Below are positions 54,477 through 64,000 of a stretch of DNA of 64,000 nt, in pieces. A model generated the notes under the pieces. It did not search any database. It was given only the letters and a program-made list of their open reading frames with translations, and had not been told where the DNA came from. The translations under genes were made by a program, and so were the position numbers. The DNA is taken from positions 86,125 through 150,124 of the forward strand of contig BJOX01000193.1 of the NCBI GenBank assembly GCA_009731375.1, in the 5' to 3' direction. The first letter of the stretch is position 1. The number at the start of each line of letters is the position of its first letter. The stretch comes from Paulinella micropora. Its lineage: Eukaryota; Cercozoa; Imbricatea; Euglyphida.

Positions 54477-54914
54477 TGCCTTAGCAGGATCGTAGGGATA
54501 TTTCGCCTTTGCTTTTACTGGATCTGTAAGTCAGCTTCGCACACTCTCCGTGCCAGGCACTAATGCCCTTGGCATAGTTCTCAAGCTTGTAGCAAAGTCG
54601 GAATGATTCCGTGTGGTACCATCTAACTGCGCCGGAATATATTCTTGCTTTAAACCCATATGTTTTTCGGTACCAAGGCTCATAACCTTTGGGCGACCAC
54701 CCATTTAGGGCAACGGGAACCTTTTCCGATCTTTTGCAAGATCTCTCCGGGCTACCTAACAAGTCTATCTACGCAGGTTAGATACACGCTTTAATAACAC
54801 GTATGTATCGCAGAACTGAAACCGTAGCAGAAAGCTGCCACGTCACGAAACTAACTCAGCTACTGGTTGTCGCGCGCGCTAACCCTGTCTAACTACTGAG
54901 TTGAGTGGATTATA
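54477..54914 (-). repeat. Copia B 5' leader and inner half of its 5' LTR
   Basis: 54687-54914 matches the inner part of the LTR at 3268-3628 and stops at 54914, where PLE2 begins; the outer part resumes at 60910. TTGGTACCG, shortly after the LTR edge (about 54676-54668), is a possible primer-binding site. Confidence 0.7.
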
Positions 54915-55296
54915 CTTTAAATTTACAGTAGTAGTAAGTCAGAGGATCAGGCTGTCAACTTGGACAGCTGGTCACCTCTTGCCTTTTATTGAAAAAAATA
55001 GTAACTTGAAAGTCTAACTGCTCACTTATTATTTGAAGTACTTGAAAATGGACTCGGTTGGATCAGTTTAAATTATTATTTGACCTGAACCGGTAGTACT
55101 TGTTTTTGACCTTTCTAGTTGTGGAAAGACCAGTTACAACAAAGATGTGGAAAGCTTGTTATAACTGTCATACTAACTTCACGAAGGTCATTATTAAAAC
55201 GAAAGTAACGAAAACTTGACATTGTTTGAGCTTGTCTACCTGTGAGCCGGTTGTAGTAAAAGGAAGGCAGGATTACTGCCATAGTAGCCTTTTAAA
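54914..55296 (-). repeat. PLE2 3' terminal direct repeat (pseudo-LTR)
   Basis: 383 bp; copy of 60269-60650 with very few differences (for example the A-run at 54993). The last RT codons and TAA (55273) lie within it. Hairpins GGCAG-N5-CTGCC and GCTGTC-N6-GACAGC are conserved with PLE1. Confidence 0.88.
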
Positions 55297-58200
55297 GGTA
55301 CTCACGGGTGGCAAGCTATGTGTTGAGTTAAAGTTAGACTGGATAAGAATATCACGAAAGTTTGTGTAGATGCGGTTGTCCTTGTGACAAAACCGTTGTT
55401 GAATTGTTTCCCAGGTTTGGGGAGAACTTGATGACAATTGCCTTAACGATTTTTTGAAAATTGATTTCGGATAACTGCACTCAAAAAGAAGTTGATATAC
55501 AGCTTGCTCTAAAACCTCATTATTAGTGGATTGACATTGATACATACTAAGCATACCCTTGATTGTCGCCGTTCTTACTTTGTTGTCTGTGTATGACGAC
55601 AGAGGCGGAAGACGTGGGTATGGTGTTGTATCTTTTTCAATCAAAGCTTGCCAATTTTTGAAATGGGGACGAGAGTGAAAGCCAAAGTGTGGCTTCTTTC
55701 CTATTCTCAAGTCGCTGCCTGCAAAAACCAATTTGCAAAATCGTTCGTCTTCCTCTACTTTTTGTTCTTCAAGCTCTAAACCCCCTGTATATACAGGTTG
55801 GGATTGCTTATACTCTAAATGTCTGAGTGATTGAATGTGAGGCTCCAGACGTTCGAAAAGTTTTTGGTCATCAGGCACAGTAGCGACAAGAAAAAGTAAG
55901 TCGTCTACTTGTCGAATGCCAAACACAAAGTCAGACAAATTCTGTCTACGTAGTATAGTTAAGAAACGAAACTCGTCAAAAATGCATTTGATTTGGGCTA
56001 GTGGGGAAGAAAGGTAGCCTCCAATAGGACAACCTTTGATTTGCTGAAAGCATGCATTGCCCATGACGAAAAATGTATTATCTAAATCCATTTCTACTAT
56101 GTCTAATAGATCTTGGAAAGTAAATACTACATAATCATCACGTGATGCACTATGGTGCCATCCTACGTCATATTTCATACGTCCATTCATATCAAGTCTT
56201 AGTGTTTTCGAGATTTGCACTTTCTCTTTGCTTTCCTCTTTTTCCTGTGGCCTCATATTCTCTAAGAATCATAAAAAGCCAGTGAAGGGACATCACAATT
56301 TCTTTTTTATCTAACCACGTAAACATTTGTTTCACGTCAAATGAGAGTGTTTGGATATCTAAATTTACATCCAATTTATTCTCTAATTTTTGAAACAATG
56401 TTTGGGCTTTTTTGATTTTCCCTTTTAAATCCGAAAGCTTATCGAGATTGAAATTGGGAACGTATTTTATTACTTGTAGGACGAGAAAATTCAAGGCTTT
56501 AGCTGCATACTTGAGCATTTTCCTTCCTTGAGACCGAGACTGAATGCAAATAAGTCTTGTTTTGTTTTCAGGGTCTTTGTCCTTGGGGGAGGTCATAACT
56601 TTATGGACACATCCCCTTCTATTCAATGGAGCAAAGCGATTTAGTTTTCGTTTATTGTATTCTTGTCTATACTTGCGTAAAATTTGTTCTTCGGTCATAC
56701 TAACTGCTTTGAAACACGGAGAATTGATTACCTCCTGTGTTAGTCTTTTCCAAAGCAGAACCGGGCATTCTACCCATAATTGGTTTTTATTTTTATCGAG
56801 GTCTTTTACAACCAGTTTATTTTTCTCCATGTAGGCTTTCACCGATTGTAAGGTTTTCCAACTTATTTTTTGTTCTGCAGTTGTACTCGTCGTATATTTA
56901 CCGAAATTTTGACGGTTGGTATCCCATATTTTTTGTAAATTTCGAACCATTGTATTGCCCGCAGTCTTTGCTGTTCCCATGGATTGCAATAAAGCGAGTA
57001 ATGCACGTTTTTCGCTCTGTATTTGCTTGTCGCTATGTTGTTGCTCTGTAAAAATCGTCTTGAAACGGTCGGCCCGGACCTTGGCCGGATCATGGTTTTT
57101 TCCAAAAACGATGTCACGTATTTGGGCAACGTATCTTTTTATTGACTGCCAGAACTCTTTCTGCGCACTCTCTTCATTGAGATAGGGGATAGCAGATGCA
57201 TGTTGTGCTCCAATTGTTCCCATATCTCCTTGCATATCTCTCAGTCTAGAACTGAAATGAACTCCATTATGGCATAATGAAGAGCATGTCGGTTGTTGAC
57301 TAAACTGGAAGTCAAAAGACTCAATCCACATGTGTATATTTATGAGAGTTTTTGCAATAGACTGCGAGTTCTTTTGAACTACTTTAGCCAATGATAGTAT
57401 AGCAGTCTGAATTTGTTGTGGTACCTTGATGTGTTGCAAGATAATTGATGGAATTGTCTTAAGCTCTTTTCTGGAAAAGTTGTCAATGAAAAGCATTTTC
57501 ATCGTGTAGTTTGAGCTTTTGAGGATCTCTGGATAGCGTAGTAAACGAGATCTCACAATAGATGCAATTCGTTCTTTTATCTTCCAATGTGGCATGGTTT
57601 GTGTTTGTGCCCATACGTTAATTGCTTGATGTCGTGTGGCTTTCTTCATGTCACGTTCCCATGCCTTGGGATGGTACCAAAGTTGTTCTATGTTGACTGT
57701 TTTGTCTAGGACGGCTCCTTTGGAATCAATACGGAATGCCATCGATTGTTCTGTATTTAACAGCAAACGTTTTGCCATCGAGGAGGAAAGCCGACAATAA
57801 GGTCCAGTCCACGACAGTTGTATATTTGACTGTTCGTGTTTCCCCAGTTGTAGCAGTGGTGCCGGTTCATAAATCTTTGTGTTACGGTAAACACGTATCA
57901 TGTAATCAGAGTCCGTCTTGTCTCCTCCCTTCCCATATCTCGTGATTGTTACCTTCTCCTTGTCATCGAATTGATCGAGGAGTGAGGTAAGAGAGGAAGA
58001 GTAGTGGGTGTTGACGCCGTTTCGGCCAGCCCAGATGGTCAAATTATTAATTCGATTGCGTAAACCATTGAGCATCCAGCACATTTTTGAACAGCATTGA
58101 GCAGCTTTTTTCTCGCACACACATGGTTTTGTCTTTTTTCGTTCCATGATTGGAAGGGATCGTGAGACATGTTGTGTGTGTGTAATGTTTGCTTTGAAAC

Positions 58201-58969
58201 TTTGTATGTAAGCTGGTCTTTTCATGTTCATTTTCGGTGTCAACCACTGAATAAAAGACTTTTCTGTTTGCACTCTGATCGATTTTGAATGCAGTTTTTC
58301 ACCTTTTGTTTGGTGAGGTAGCTTTCCAAAATTGAGTATTTGAACTGAGATAAAATTCTCGTAACCAAAACTGCCGGCCATTCTTGACAACTGCTGGTTG
58401 GAATTTGAGCTTGTTTTTGAATGTTTCCATGCCCTCATTTGTCGAAATTCTTGTTTCATTCTTGACAAGAAGTTCGAAGTTTCACCTACATAGTCTCGAC
58501 TTGTTGAAGGTGAATAAATATAATAAACAACCGAAATATTTGCCCCGTGATTGTTTTCCGGTTTTTCAAGATAGTCGAAAGCCTGTAAGCTGTCCATATT
58601 AGGGATGGAGTTGATCATAGTCAGCTTTGCTTTAATCCATTTTGAATCCGTAACCGGAAGAGATTCCATTGCTAGAAAGTGTTGAATCATCATAGTTAAC
58701 CGAAAGACTTTCCATACTATTTTTCCTTGCGTAGTAGCCAAAGTCTTGATTTTAATACAAAGGAAATTTGCTTTTTTCAACAGGATATTTACCAAAGATT
58801 TCCTAGAGGAGCAAATGCTTTGAACACATCTTGCGTCATTTGCTCTAATAGTCTTTGCGTTGGTGTCAAGGTCTTTATCGGAGGGTTTGGCGATGAGTTG
58901 GTATAGACCTCGAATTCGCCTGCACAGTGCAAATAAACGAATATAGCACCGCGTCAAGTCTCCCCTCAT
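55273..58969 (-). CDS. PLE2 GIY-YIG endonuclease / reverse transcriptase, one frameshift
   Basis: 58969-56192 then 56256-55273, about 1,230 residues once the indel near 56230 is allowed for (PLE1 has about 5 more bases there and is in frame). Residues 1-140: basic, helical, unknown. About 145-245: GIY-YIG nuclease with YYIYS, DYVGETSNFLSR and TEKSF...PKMN (catalytic Tyr, Arg, Glu, Asn present). Cys cluster CVC...CC...C near 280-300, possibly zinc-binding. Long middle region with conserved WYHPKAWERDMKKA and LICIQSRSQG. RT from about 870: FDVKQMFTWLD, CPIGGYLSSPLA, RQVDDLLFL, then a C-terminal thumb-like region (RTATIKGML). An endonuclease N-terminal to the RT is the permuted arrangement known from the Naiad/Chlamys type of PLE. 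The ATG at 58969 is two codons after an in-frame TAG. Confidence 0.85.
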
Positions 58970-58972
58970 TTC

Positions 58973-59383
58973 CTATTTAGTTTGTTTGTTAGCTGCTGTG
59001 CGAGCTTTTGCCGCAGCTGAAGGAGAGGATGCCACCGATATTGCGGAATGGATACATTCTTTTTGTTTTTTGTTCGAGTTTTGCGGAGTAGCACCACGTT
59101 TTCTTTTCTTCCCAGTTTTGCTTGGAGTTGTAGGCACAGTATTAGTTTCTCCTGCCTCGTCTTCTTCTTTCGCCGACTCGGAAGAGGCATCAGCAGTGTC
59201 AGACTCTGATTGCTTGGGCTTAAGTTGTTCGGAAATTGGCGCAGTCAGTGTGTCGTTGGTTGAATTTTTCTCTTCAAGCAGCAAGATACACTGTTGGAGT
59301 TCATCGAACTTAGCGATCGCTTTTTCGATAAACTTTGTACCCAAGACTGCAGGCTCTTCTTCCGCTTGGGTAGCCACAGGCAC
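58973..59383 (-). CDS. PLE2 linker ORF between upstream ORF and EN-RT
   Basis: Same frame as both neighbours: opens after TGA 59390-59392 and ends at TAG 58973-58975. No ATG at the front, so it is probably translated as part of a longer protein. Contains FDELQQCILLLEEK (coiled-coil-like), DTLTAPISEQL (conserved in PLE1), an acidic Ser-rich stretch and a basic KKRKRG nuclear-localisation-like run. In PLE1 this part is fused directly to the upstream ORF. Confidence 0.65.
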   Translation of the reverse strand: MPVATQAEEEPAVLGTKFIEKAIAKFDELQQCILLLEEKNSTNDTLTAPISEQLKPKQSESDTADASSESAKEEDEAGETNTVPTTPSKTGKKRKRGATPQNSNKKQKECIHSAISVASSPSAAAKARTAANKQTK

Positions 59384-59389
59384 TTTTCT

Positions 59390-60220
59390 TCAATCAGGTA
59401 GAACCATGTTGAAGGCCTCCAAAAAACCTTTTGTTTTCTCAAAAATCGTACGAAAGGCTTGACGAATTTTCTCACTTGCCTCTTCTGTGTTAAGCTTAAG
59501 TTTTTCCAACACTGACTCCGTGTCCCCATCTTGTCTTCCATAGGGATTCGGGAACTCTTGTGTAGAGATCAGCTCGTCGATGTAATCGAGCGCAAGTGAC
59601 GAGACTCCCTGAATGGGAAAGGTTGAGCCCGCCTCCTCAAGGAAATCCTGGCTTGTTAGTACCTTCCCCGCTTTGACCGCCACGTTAGTCTTCTCGACGA
59701 ACAAGATGAAGAGAAAGCACATTGGCACAGACCCATATTTGAGTTTACCAAATAGATTGGCAAGATTGAAGCCTTTTGGCAGCTTTTCCAACTTTTTCGC
59801 CAGTGGTCGGTCCACGCAGCTCAAAGCGTAAACCAGACGATCCGCACTACCGCCAGCGAGGGAAAATAATCCGTCTTTGAGACGGTTGATCCATTTTTGA
59901 GGTATCAACTTCGCCTCCTTCACAATCGTTGTGTTGGAGTGTACTGTGTAGAAAAGAGTGGTTGTAACGTTGAAGTCGTCCAGCTCTCCTTGGAAGTTCG
60001 GGTACATCGCAGTCGATTTCTTTATTCTGCGGTTGATGTTGCCACTCATTTTTGAGCTTTTGTGTTGAGACTTCTTTGGCGAGGGAACTTGTATGCCAGT
60101 TAGGAGTGCAGCCATCTTGGACGAGGCACCTTCAGTGGCGTCCCCTTGCGTCTTTTGCTGTTGTGCTTTGCGTTGAACACGCGGGATGACAGGTCTAGCT
60201 TTAGCAGTTGCCGAAGACAT
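59390..60220 (-). CDS. PLE2 upstream ORF of unknown function
   Basis: 276 codons, ATG 60220 to TGA 59390. Basic N-terminus (RVQRKAQQQKTQGDATEGAS), IQVPSPKKSQ, then a compact region with FQGELDDFNVTTTLF, LIPQKWINRL, GLFSLAGGSADR and a hydrophobic MCFLFILF segment. The C-terminus is helical (VLEKLKLNTEEA). I recognise no domain. Blocks before GLFSLAGG are conserved in PLE1, so it is a real family protein; a Gag-like or RNA-binding role is only a guess from its place before EN-RT. Confidence 0.65.
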   Translation of the reverse strand: MSSATAKARPVIPRVQRKAQQQKTQGDATEGASSKMAALLTGIQVPSPKKSQHKSSKMSGNINRRIKKSTAMYPNFQGELDDFNVTTTLFYTVHSNTTIVKEAKLIPQKWINRLKDGLFSLAGGSADRLVYALSCVDRPLAKKLEKLPKGFNLANLFGKLKYGSVPMCFLFILFVEKTNVAVKAGKVLTSQDFLEEAGSTFPIQGVSSLALDYIDELISTQEFPNPYGRQDGDTESVLEKLKLNTEEASEKIRQAFRTIFEKTKGFLEAFNMVLPD

Positions 60221-60268
60221 AAAGCTCAGAGCTGTAACACGGTAAGGACCGATAGACAGCAGAATGCG

Positions 60269-60650
60269 ACTTTAAATTTACAGTAGTAGTAAGTCAGAGG
60301 ATCAGGCTGTCAACTTGGACAGCTGGTCACCTCTTGCCTTTTATTGAAAAATTAGTAACTTGAAAGTCTAACTGCTCACTTATTATTTGAAGTATTTGAA
60401 AATGGACTAGGCTGGATCAGTTTAAATTATTATTTGACCTGAACCGGTAGTACTTGTTTTTGATCTTTCTAGTTGTGGAAAGACCAGTTACAACAAAGAT
60501 GTGGAAAGCTTGTTATAACTGTCATACTAACTTCACGAAGGTCATTATTAAAACGAAAGTAACGAAAACTTGACATTGTTTGAGCTTGTCTACCTGTGAG
60601 CCGGTTGTAGTAAAAGGAAGGCAGGATTACTGCCATAGTAGCCTTTTAAA
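60269..60650 (-). repeat. PLE2 5' terminal direct repeat (pseudo-LTR)
   Basis: 382 bp, direct copy of 54914-55296; starts (minus strand) with TTTAAAAGGC like the other copies. It precedes the upstream ORF by about 50 bp and likely holds the promoter. Confidence 0.88.
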
Positions 60651-60909
60651 TATTGCTGTTGACATTCAAGACAACAAAAAAAATTGATTTTTCTGTTTTG
60701 GTTGGAATTTCAGTTTTGGTTGGAATTTTGATTTTAGGTGAAAATTTGAATTTTTCAAATTAACGGCTATATTCGTCCGCAAAATATCGTAAATTTTTGC
60801 GAAATGTTACCGTTAAATTTGAAAATTTGAATTTTTGTCACAAAAATGAAAATCTGACACAAAAATGAAAAACCAATTTTTGTTGTTGTCTTGAATGTCA
60901 ACAGCAATA
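60651..60909. mobile_element. MITE with ~25-bp terminal inverted repeats (TA target)
   Basis: TTGCTGTTGACATTCAAGAC at 60653 returns as its exact reverse complement ending at 60907; the match extends to about 25 bp. A TA flanks each side, the Tc1/mariner-type target duplication. The 255-bp interior is AT-rich, partly self-complementary (repeated AAATTTGAATTTTT) and non-coding. Confidence 0.85.
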
Positions 60910-61048
60910 TAAGACTGATGTATTATTATTTTTAAATATAAGACTGAAGTATTAATAACGTTCCCAGTCTATATTGGTAATAGTTACTGTCCGGCCAATT
61001 GACAAATTAACTATCCAGATAACGGTGGTTAAAATAGTTATGACTAAC
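60910..61048 (-). repeat. Outer half of the Copia B 5' LTR
   Basis: Reverse complement of about 3268-3410 with small differences. Together with 54687-54914 it rebuilds one LTR of about 365 bp, split by PLE2 and the MITE. Confidence 0.8.
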
Positions 61049-61240
61049 GTTCTTGCCGAGAAAGACAATCGTATGTCATTAGTCGAGATCGAAAGGCAAT
61101 CGTATGCCTTGCCTACTCTGCAGAATTCGAACACGATCGATCTTATAAATTTAATTTAGGATGTGGAAAAAACCCACTCCTAGAATGAACTATGATGTCT
61201 TATTAATTTTAGAAGTCATGCATGACCTTCTCAAACTGTG

Positions 61241-61280
<40 letters not shown>

Positions 61281-61641
61281 TTCCCCCCCCCCCCCCCCCC
61301 GCNNNNNNNNNNCTTCTGCTTCTCACTAAGCTCTATGAGTGGCAAGTATTTTATTAAAACAGTGCTTGCGTAAAAAAGTCGTTTAGTATAGAGAAAAAAA
61401 AATTGCCAGGTCTTTTGATGACGATAATCTATCAAGAGTAGTACAGTAACAACAAGAAGCAAAATTAAGAAAAAATTGGAATACTTGGAATCGCGCAAGT
61501 TTGTTTACTTTCTTGATGTCATGTTGTGTCTGCCTTTGGCAGGCGATAGCAAAATCGAGCTTTTAAAATGATCGATGAGGTCAATGTGAGATGGTTTGCC
61601 ACTTGGACCTCCGCAGTAGTAAGTTATGCGGCTAGCCACCA
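61049..61641. other. Non-coding stretch with poly(T), poly(C) and a gap
   Basis: T-run at about 61242-61275, C-run at 61284-61300, 10-N gap 61303-61312. No gene seen. This is the DNA outside the Copia B LTR. Confidence 0.6.
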
Positions 61642-61712
61642 ATTTGGCGTGTTTTGCGGGCGAGCCGGGCCGGCGAGCCCGCAAAACACGTCAAATTTGG
61701 CGTGCCGCATGA
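61642..61712. repeat. GC-rich inverted repeat (hairpin)
   Basis: AATTTGGCGTGTTTTGCGGG pairs, with one mismatch, with CCCGCAAAACACGTCAAATT; loop of about 10 bases (CCGG-rich). ATGCGGC (61626) and GCCGCAT (61706) extend the pairing outward after a short bulge. Confidence 0.8.
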
Positions 61713-62156
61713 TGTAGTTTTATCGGTAACCTGACGCCATTTGTGGAGGTGACCGATAAAAATAGCTTAGCTGACTTTGGCGACATGCCTGGTGAGCACT
61801 TCGATTTCCTCCTGGAAAGACAAACCAGGAAGAAGAATGAGCATACCACACACATAAGATTAAATAATGTAATATAACGATATCCACGCACAGACAGATC
61901 AGACACAGCCATTTAATAGCTGAAATGCAAAATGATGAAAAGCAGCAAGGAGCAACCAACAACAACAACAACAACAACAACAACAACCAACAACCAACAA
62001 CAACAACAACAACAACAAAAAATCGAGTTTTGTCAGAAAAAAAAAAGACCAGCAGTTTTTGTTTGTCGATGTAGAAAGTGACAATATCGGATATGGGCAC
62101 GTCGTCGCCTAGCGCATCGTACCTGTACAAGCAGACACGCCATACATCATAATACA
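61713..62156. other. Non-coding stretch with (AAC)n
   Basis: AAC repeats at about 61960-62018; otherwise unique sequence without a supported ORF. Confidence 0.5.
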
Positions 62157-62263
62157 TAGATAGATGGATAGATGGATAGATAGATAGATAGGTAGGTAGA
62201 ATATGTAGATAGATAGATAGATAGATAGATAGACAGATAGATAGATAGATAGATCGATCGATC

Positions 62264-62310
<47 letters not shown>

Positions 62311-62314
62311 CGAT
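62157..62314. repeat. (GATA)n microsatellite
   Basis: GATA with GATG, GTAG and GATC variants. Confidence 0.95.
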
Positions 62315-62379
62315 CCATGCATACATGCCCCCTTACATCCTGCTGCTTATGCTGTTGCTGCTGCTGCTATTCTCTTTCA

Positions 62380-62570
62380 ACACATAGATACATAGATACA
62401 TAGATACATAGATAGATAGATAGATACATACATACATACATACATACATATAACATACATACATACATACATACATACATATCATACATACATATATACA
62501 TACATACATACATACACACATACACACATACATACATACATAGATACATACATACATACATACAAAAACA
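62380..62570. repeat. (TACA)n microsatellite
   Basis: ATACATAG and TACA tetranucleotides with a few CACA changes. Confidence 0.95.
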
Positions 62571-62631
62571 TATGCATTTATAGACTTACGTGATGGTGAT
62601 GTAGGGCTCCTCCTGATGTAATTTCAAAACC

Positions 62632-62633
<2 letters not shown>

Positions 62634-62666
<33 letters not shown>

Positions 62667-62711
62667 CTAGATAGATAGATAGATAGATAGATAGCTAGAT
62701 AGATAGATAGA

Positions 62712-62742
<31 letters not shown>

Positions 62743-62960
62743 AGGTGAGATGAGATGAGATAAGATGAGAAAAGAAAAGGAAAAAAAAAACAAAAAAAAC
62801 AAACATACGGTAAGATTAGATGGACAGGCAGACAGACAGATATATAGATAATTATATAGATAGATAAATAGATAGATAGATAAATAGATAGATAGATAGA
62901 TAGATACATAGACATAGATTGACATATATATATATACTATATATATTATATATATATAAG
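62634..62960. repeat. GATA, AGATAAG and TA microsatellites
   Basis: GATA to 62716, AGATA pentamers to about 62770, an A-rich piece, GATA again to 62915, then TA to 62960. Confidence 0.9.
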
Positions 62961-62984
62961 ACCTGTTTTGTGATCTCATGCTGG

Positions 62985-64000
62985 AGTGCTGTTTTCCCTT
63001 CTCGCTCATTATCATCAAGCACGGTCTGCAACAGATTGCCTAAACAATAAAGATAAGATAAGATAAGATAAGATAAGATAAAATAAGATAAGATACACAC
63101 ATATGGAGTGTGGTTTTCACTTCTCGCTCATTATCATCAAGCACGGTCTGCAACAGATTGCCTATACACATATAGGAGTGTGTTTTCTCTCATTGTTTCC
63201 CTTCTTTCTCATTATCGTTTATCATCAATCAAGGTCCGTAACAGATTGCCTATACACACATATGGAGTGTGTTTTTCCCTTCTCTCTCATTATCGTTTAT
63301 CATCAATCAAGGTCTGTAACAGATTGCCTATACACACATATGGAGTGTGTTTTTCCCCTTCTCTCTCATTATCGTTTATCATCAATCACGGTCTGCAACA
63401 GATTGCCTATGCACACATATGGAGTGTGTTCCTCCCTTCTCTCTCATTATCGTTTATTATCATCAATCAAGGTCTGTAACAGATTGCCTACACACACACA
63501 CATGGAGTGTGTTTTCTCTCATTGAGTGTGTTTTCTCTCATTGTTTCCCTTCTTTCTCATTATCGTTTATTATCAATCAAGGTCTGTAACAGATTGCCTA
63601 CACACATATGGAGTGTGTTTTCTCTCATTGTTTCCCTTCTCTCTCATTATCGTTTATCATCAATCAAGGTCTGCAACAGATTGCCTACACATATATGGAG
63701 TGTGTTCTCCCCTTCTTTCTCATTATCGTTTATCATCAATCAAGGTCTGTAACAGATTTCCTACACCATATATGGAGTGTGTTTTCCCCTTCTTTCTCAT
63801 TATCGTTTATCATCAATCAAGGTCTGCAACAGATTGCCTACACACACATATGGAGTGTGTATCCCCTTCGCTCTCATTATCGTTTATCATCAATCAAGGT
63901 CTGTAACAGATTGCCTACACATACATGGAGTGTGTTCTCCCCTTCTTTCTCATTATCGTTCATCATCAATCAAGGTCTGTAACAGATTGCCTATACGCAC
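62985..64000. repeat. ~80-bp minisatellite, at least 12 copies, open at the window end
   Basis: CAGATTGCCTA or close variants recur about 12 times (near 63031, 63152, 63242, 63319, 63397, 63481, 63588, 63675, 63751, 63827, 63905 and 63982), each with TATGGAGTGTG, CTTCT, CATTATCGTT and CATCAATCAAGGTCTG. Most spacings are 76-86 bases; longer units carry a TTCTCTCATTG duplication or (63040-63095) an AGATA insert. Units near 78 bp stay open in several frames, giving spurious ORFs. Confidence 0.93.

Larger units (their letters stand above)
54914..60650 (-). mobile_element. PLE2: GIY-YIG-first Penelope-like element inserted in the Copia B LTR
   Basis: Bounded by direct repeats 60269-60650 (5' on the minus strand) and 54914-55296 (3'), almost identical. 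Three reading frames, upstream ORF, linker ORF and EN-RT, lie in one phase from 60220 to 56192 with only TGA (59390) and TAG (58973) between them, then a single small indel inside the RT. This is the better-preserved copy of the family. Its RT frame ends inside the 3' repeat region. Confidence 0.9.

Noticed and set aside
54481-54762. 93-codon minus-strand frame at the start of Copia B as the gag N-terminus
   Set aside because: It has no ATG and lies in the LTR/leader: its first part also occurs at the end of the Copia-1 LTR (3550-3628), outside any gag. The ATG at 54476 is a better gag start.
63103-63982. Overlapping frames with a repeated 26-residue peptide
   Set aside because: The minisatellite unit is close to 78 bp, divisible by three, so repeats stay open in several frames; lengths of real units vary out of phase.

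Overview
This is eukaryotic DNA dominated by transposable elements and simple repeats. There is no bacterial gene organisation, no rRNA and no free-standing tRNA gene. The organism is probably an alga or other free-living protist: the one host-type gene is a secreted Cys-rich metallophosphatase with short GT-AG introns, and the elements (HVDD-type Copia, a Gypsy with a CCCH-finger Gag, a GIY-YIG-first Penelope-like element, a CR1/L2-like LINE) suit a protist. The lineage cannot be fixed from this window. Runs of N mark assembly gaps.

Layout. 0.1-3.6 kb: a decayed plus-strand Copia copy (gag C-terminus joined to RT and RNase H, no protease or integrase) and a candidate 3' LTR. 4.5-4.75 kb: GATA array. 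5.2-10.2 kb (minus): a metallophosphatase gene and, upstream of it, a near-identical duplicate of its Cys-rich exon without the catalytic domain; three tRNA-derived SINEs lie between them. A signal-peptide exon at 18.3 kb matches their intron phase. 10.4-18.1 kb: tandem repeats of about 1.3 kb built from degenerate sub-units, each interrupted at a G-run by a gap. 19.6-24.5 kb (minus): a near-complete two-ORF LINE between CT/GA microsatellites, with a second copy of its 5' UTR beyond its tail. 24.5-27.2 kb: microsatellites with a 936-base gap.

27.9-43.7 kb (minus): Penelope-like element PLE1 with about 350-bp terminal direct repeats, split by an apparently intact plus-strand Gypsy (28,322-38,938; LTRs of 237 bp each, gag and pol open in one frame apart from one TGA). 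43.7-45.9 kb: unassigned DNA with one 194-codon ORF. 45.9-54.9 kb (minus): two head-to-tail Copia fragments. The outer one (B: LTR, gag, PR, IN) joins directly to the inner one (A: gag C-terminus, PR, IN, RT cut inside the catalytic motif). The LTR of B is split by a second Penelope-like element, PLE2 (54,914-60,650), and a 255-bp TA-flanked MITE (60,653-60,907). 61-64 kb: an inverted repeat, GATA/TACA microsatellites and a roughly 80-bp minisatellite running off the end.

The most interesting material is the Penelope-like family. It has an N-terminal GIY-YIG endonuclease, a C-terminal RT, terminal direct repeats with conserved hairpins, and an extra upstream reading frame. In two diverged copies the upstream frame is separated from the EN-RT frame by one in-frame TAG. 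The Gypsy (TGA) and the LINE (TAA) also keep their two ORFs in the same frame separated by a single stop codon.
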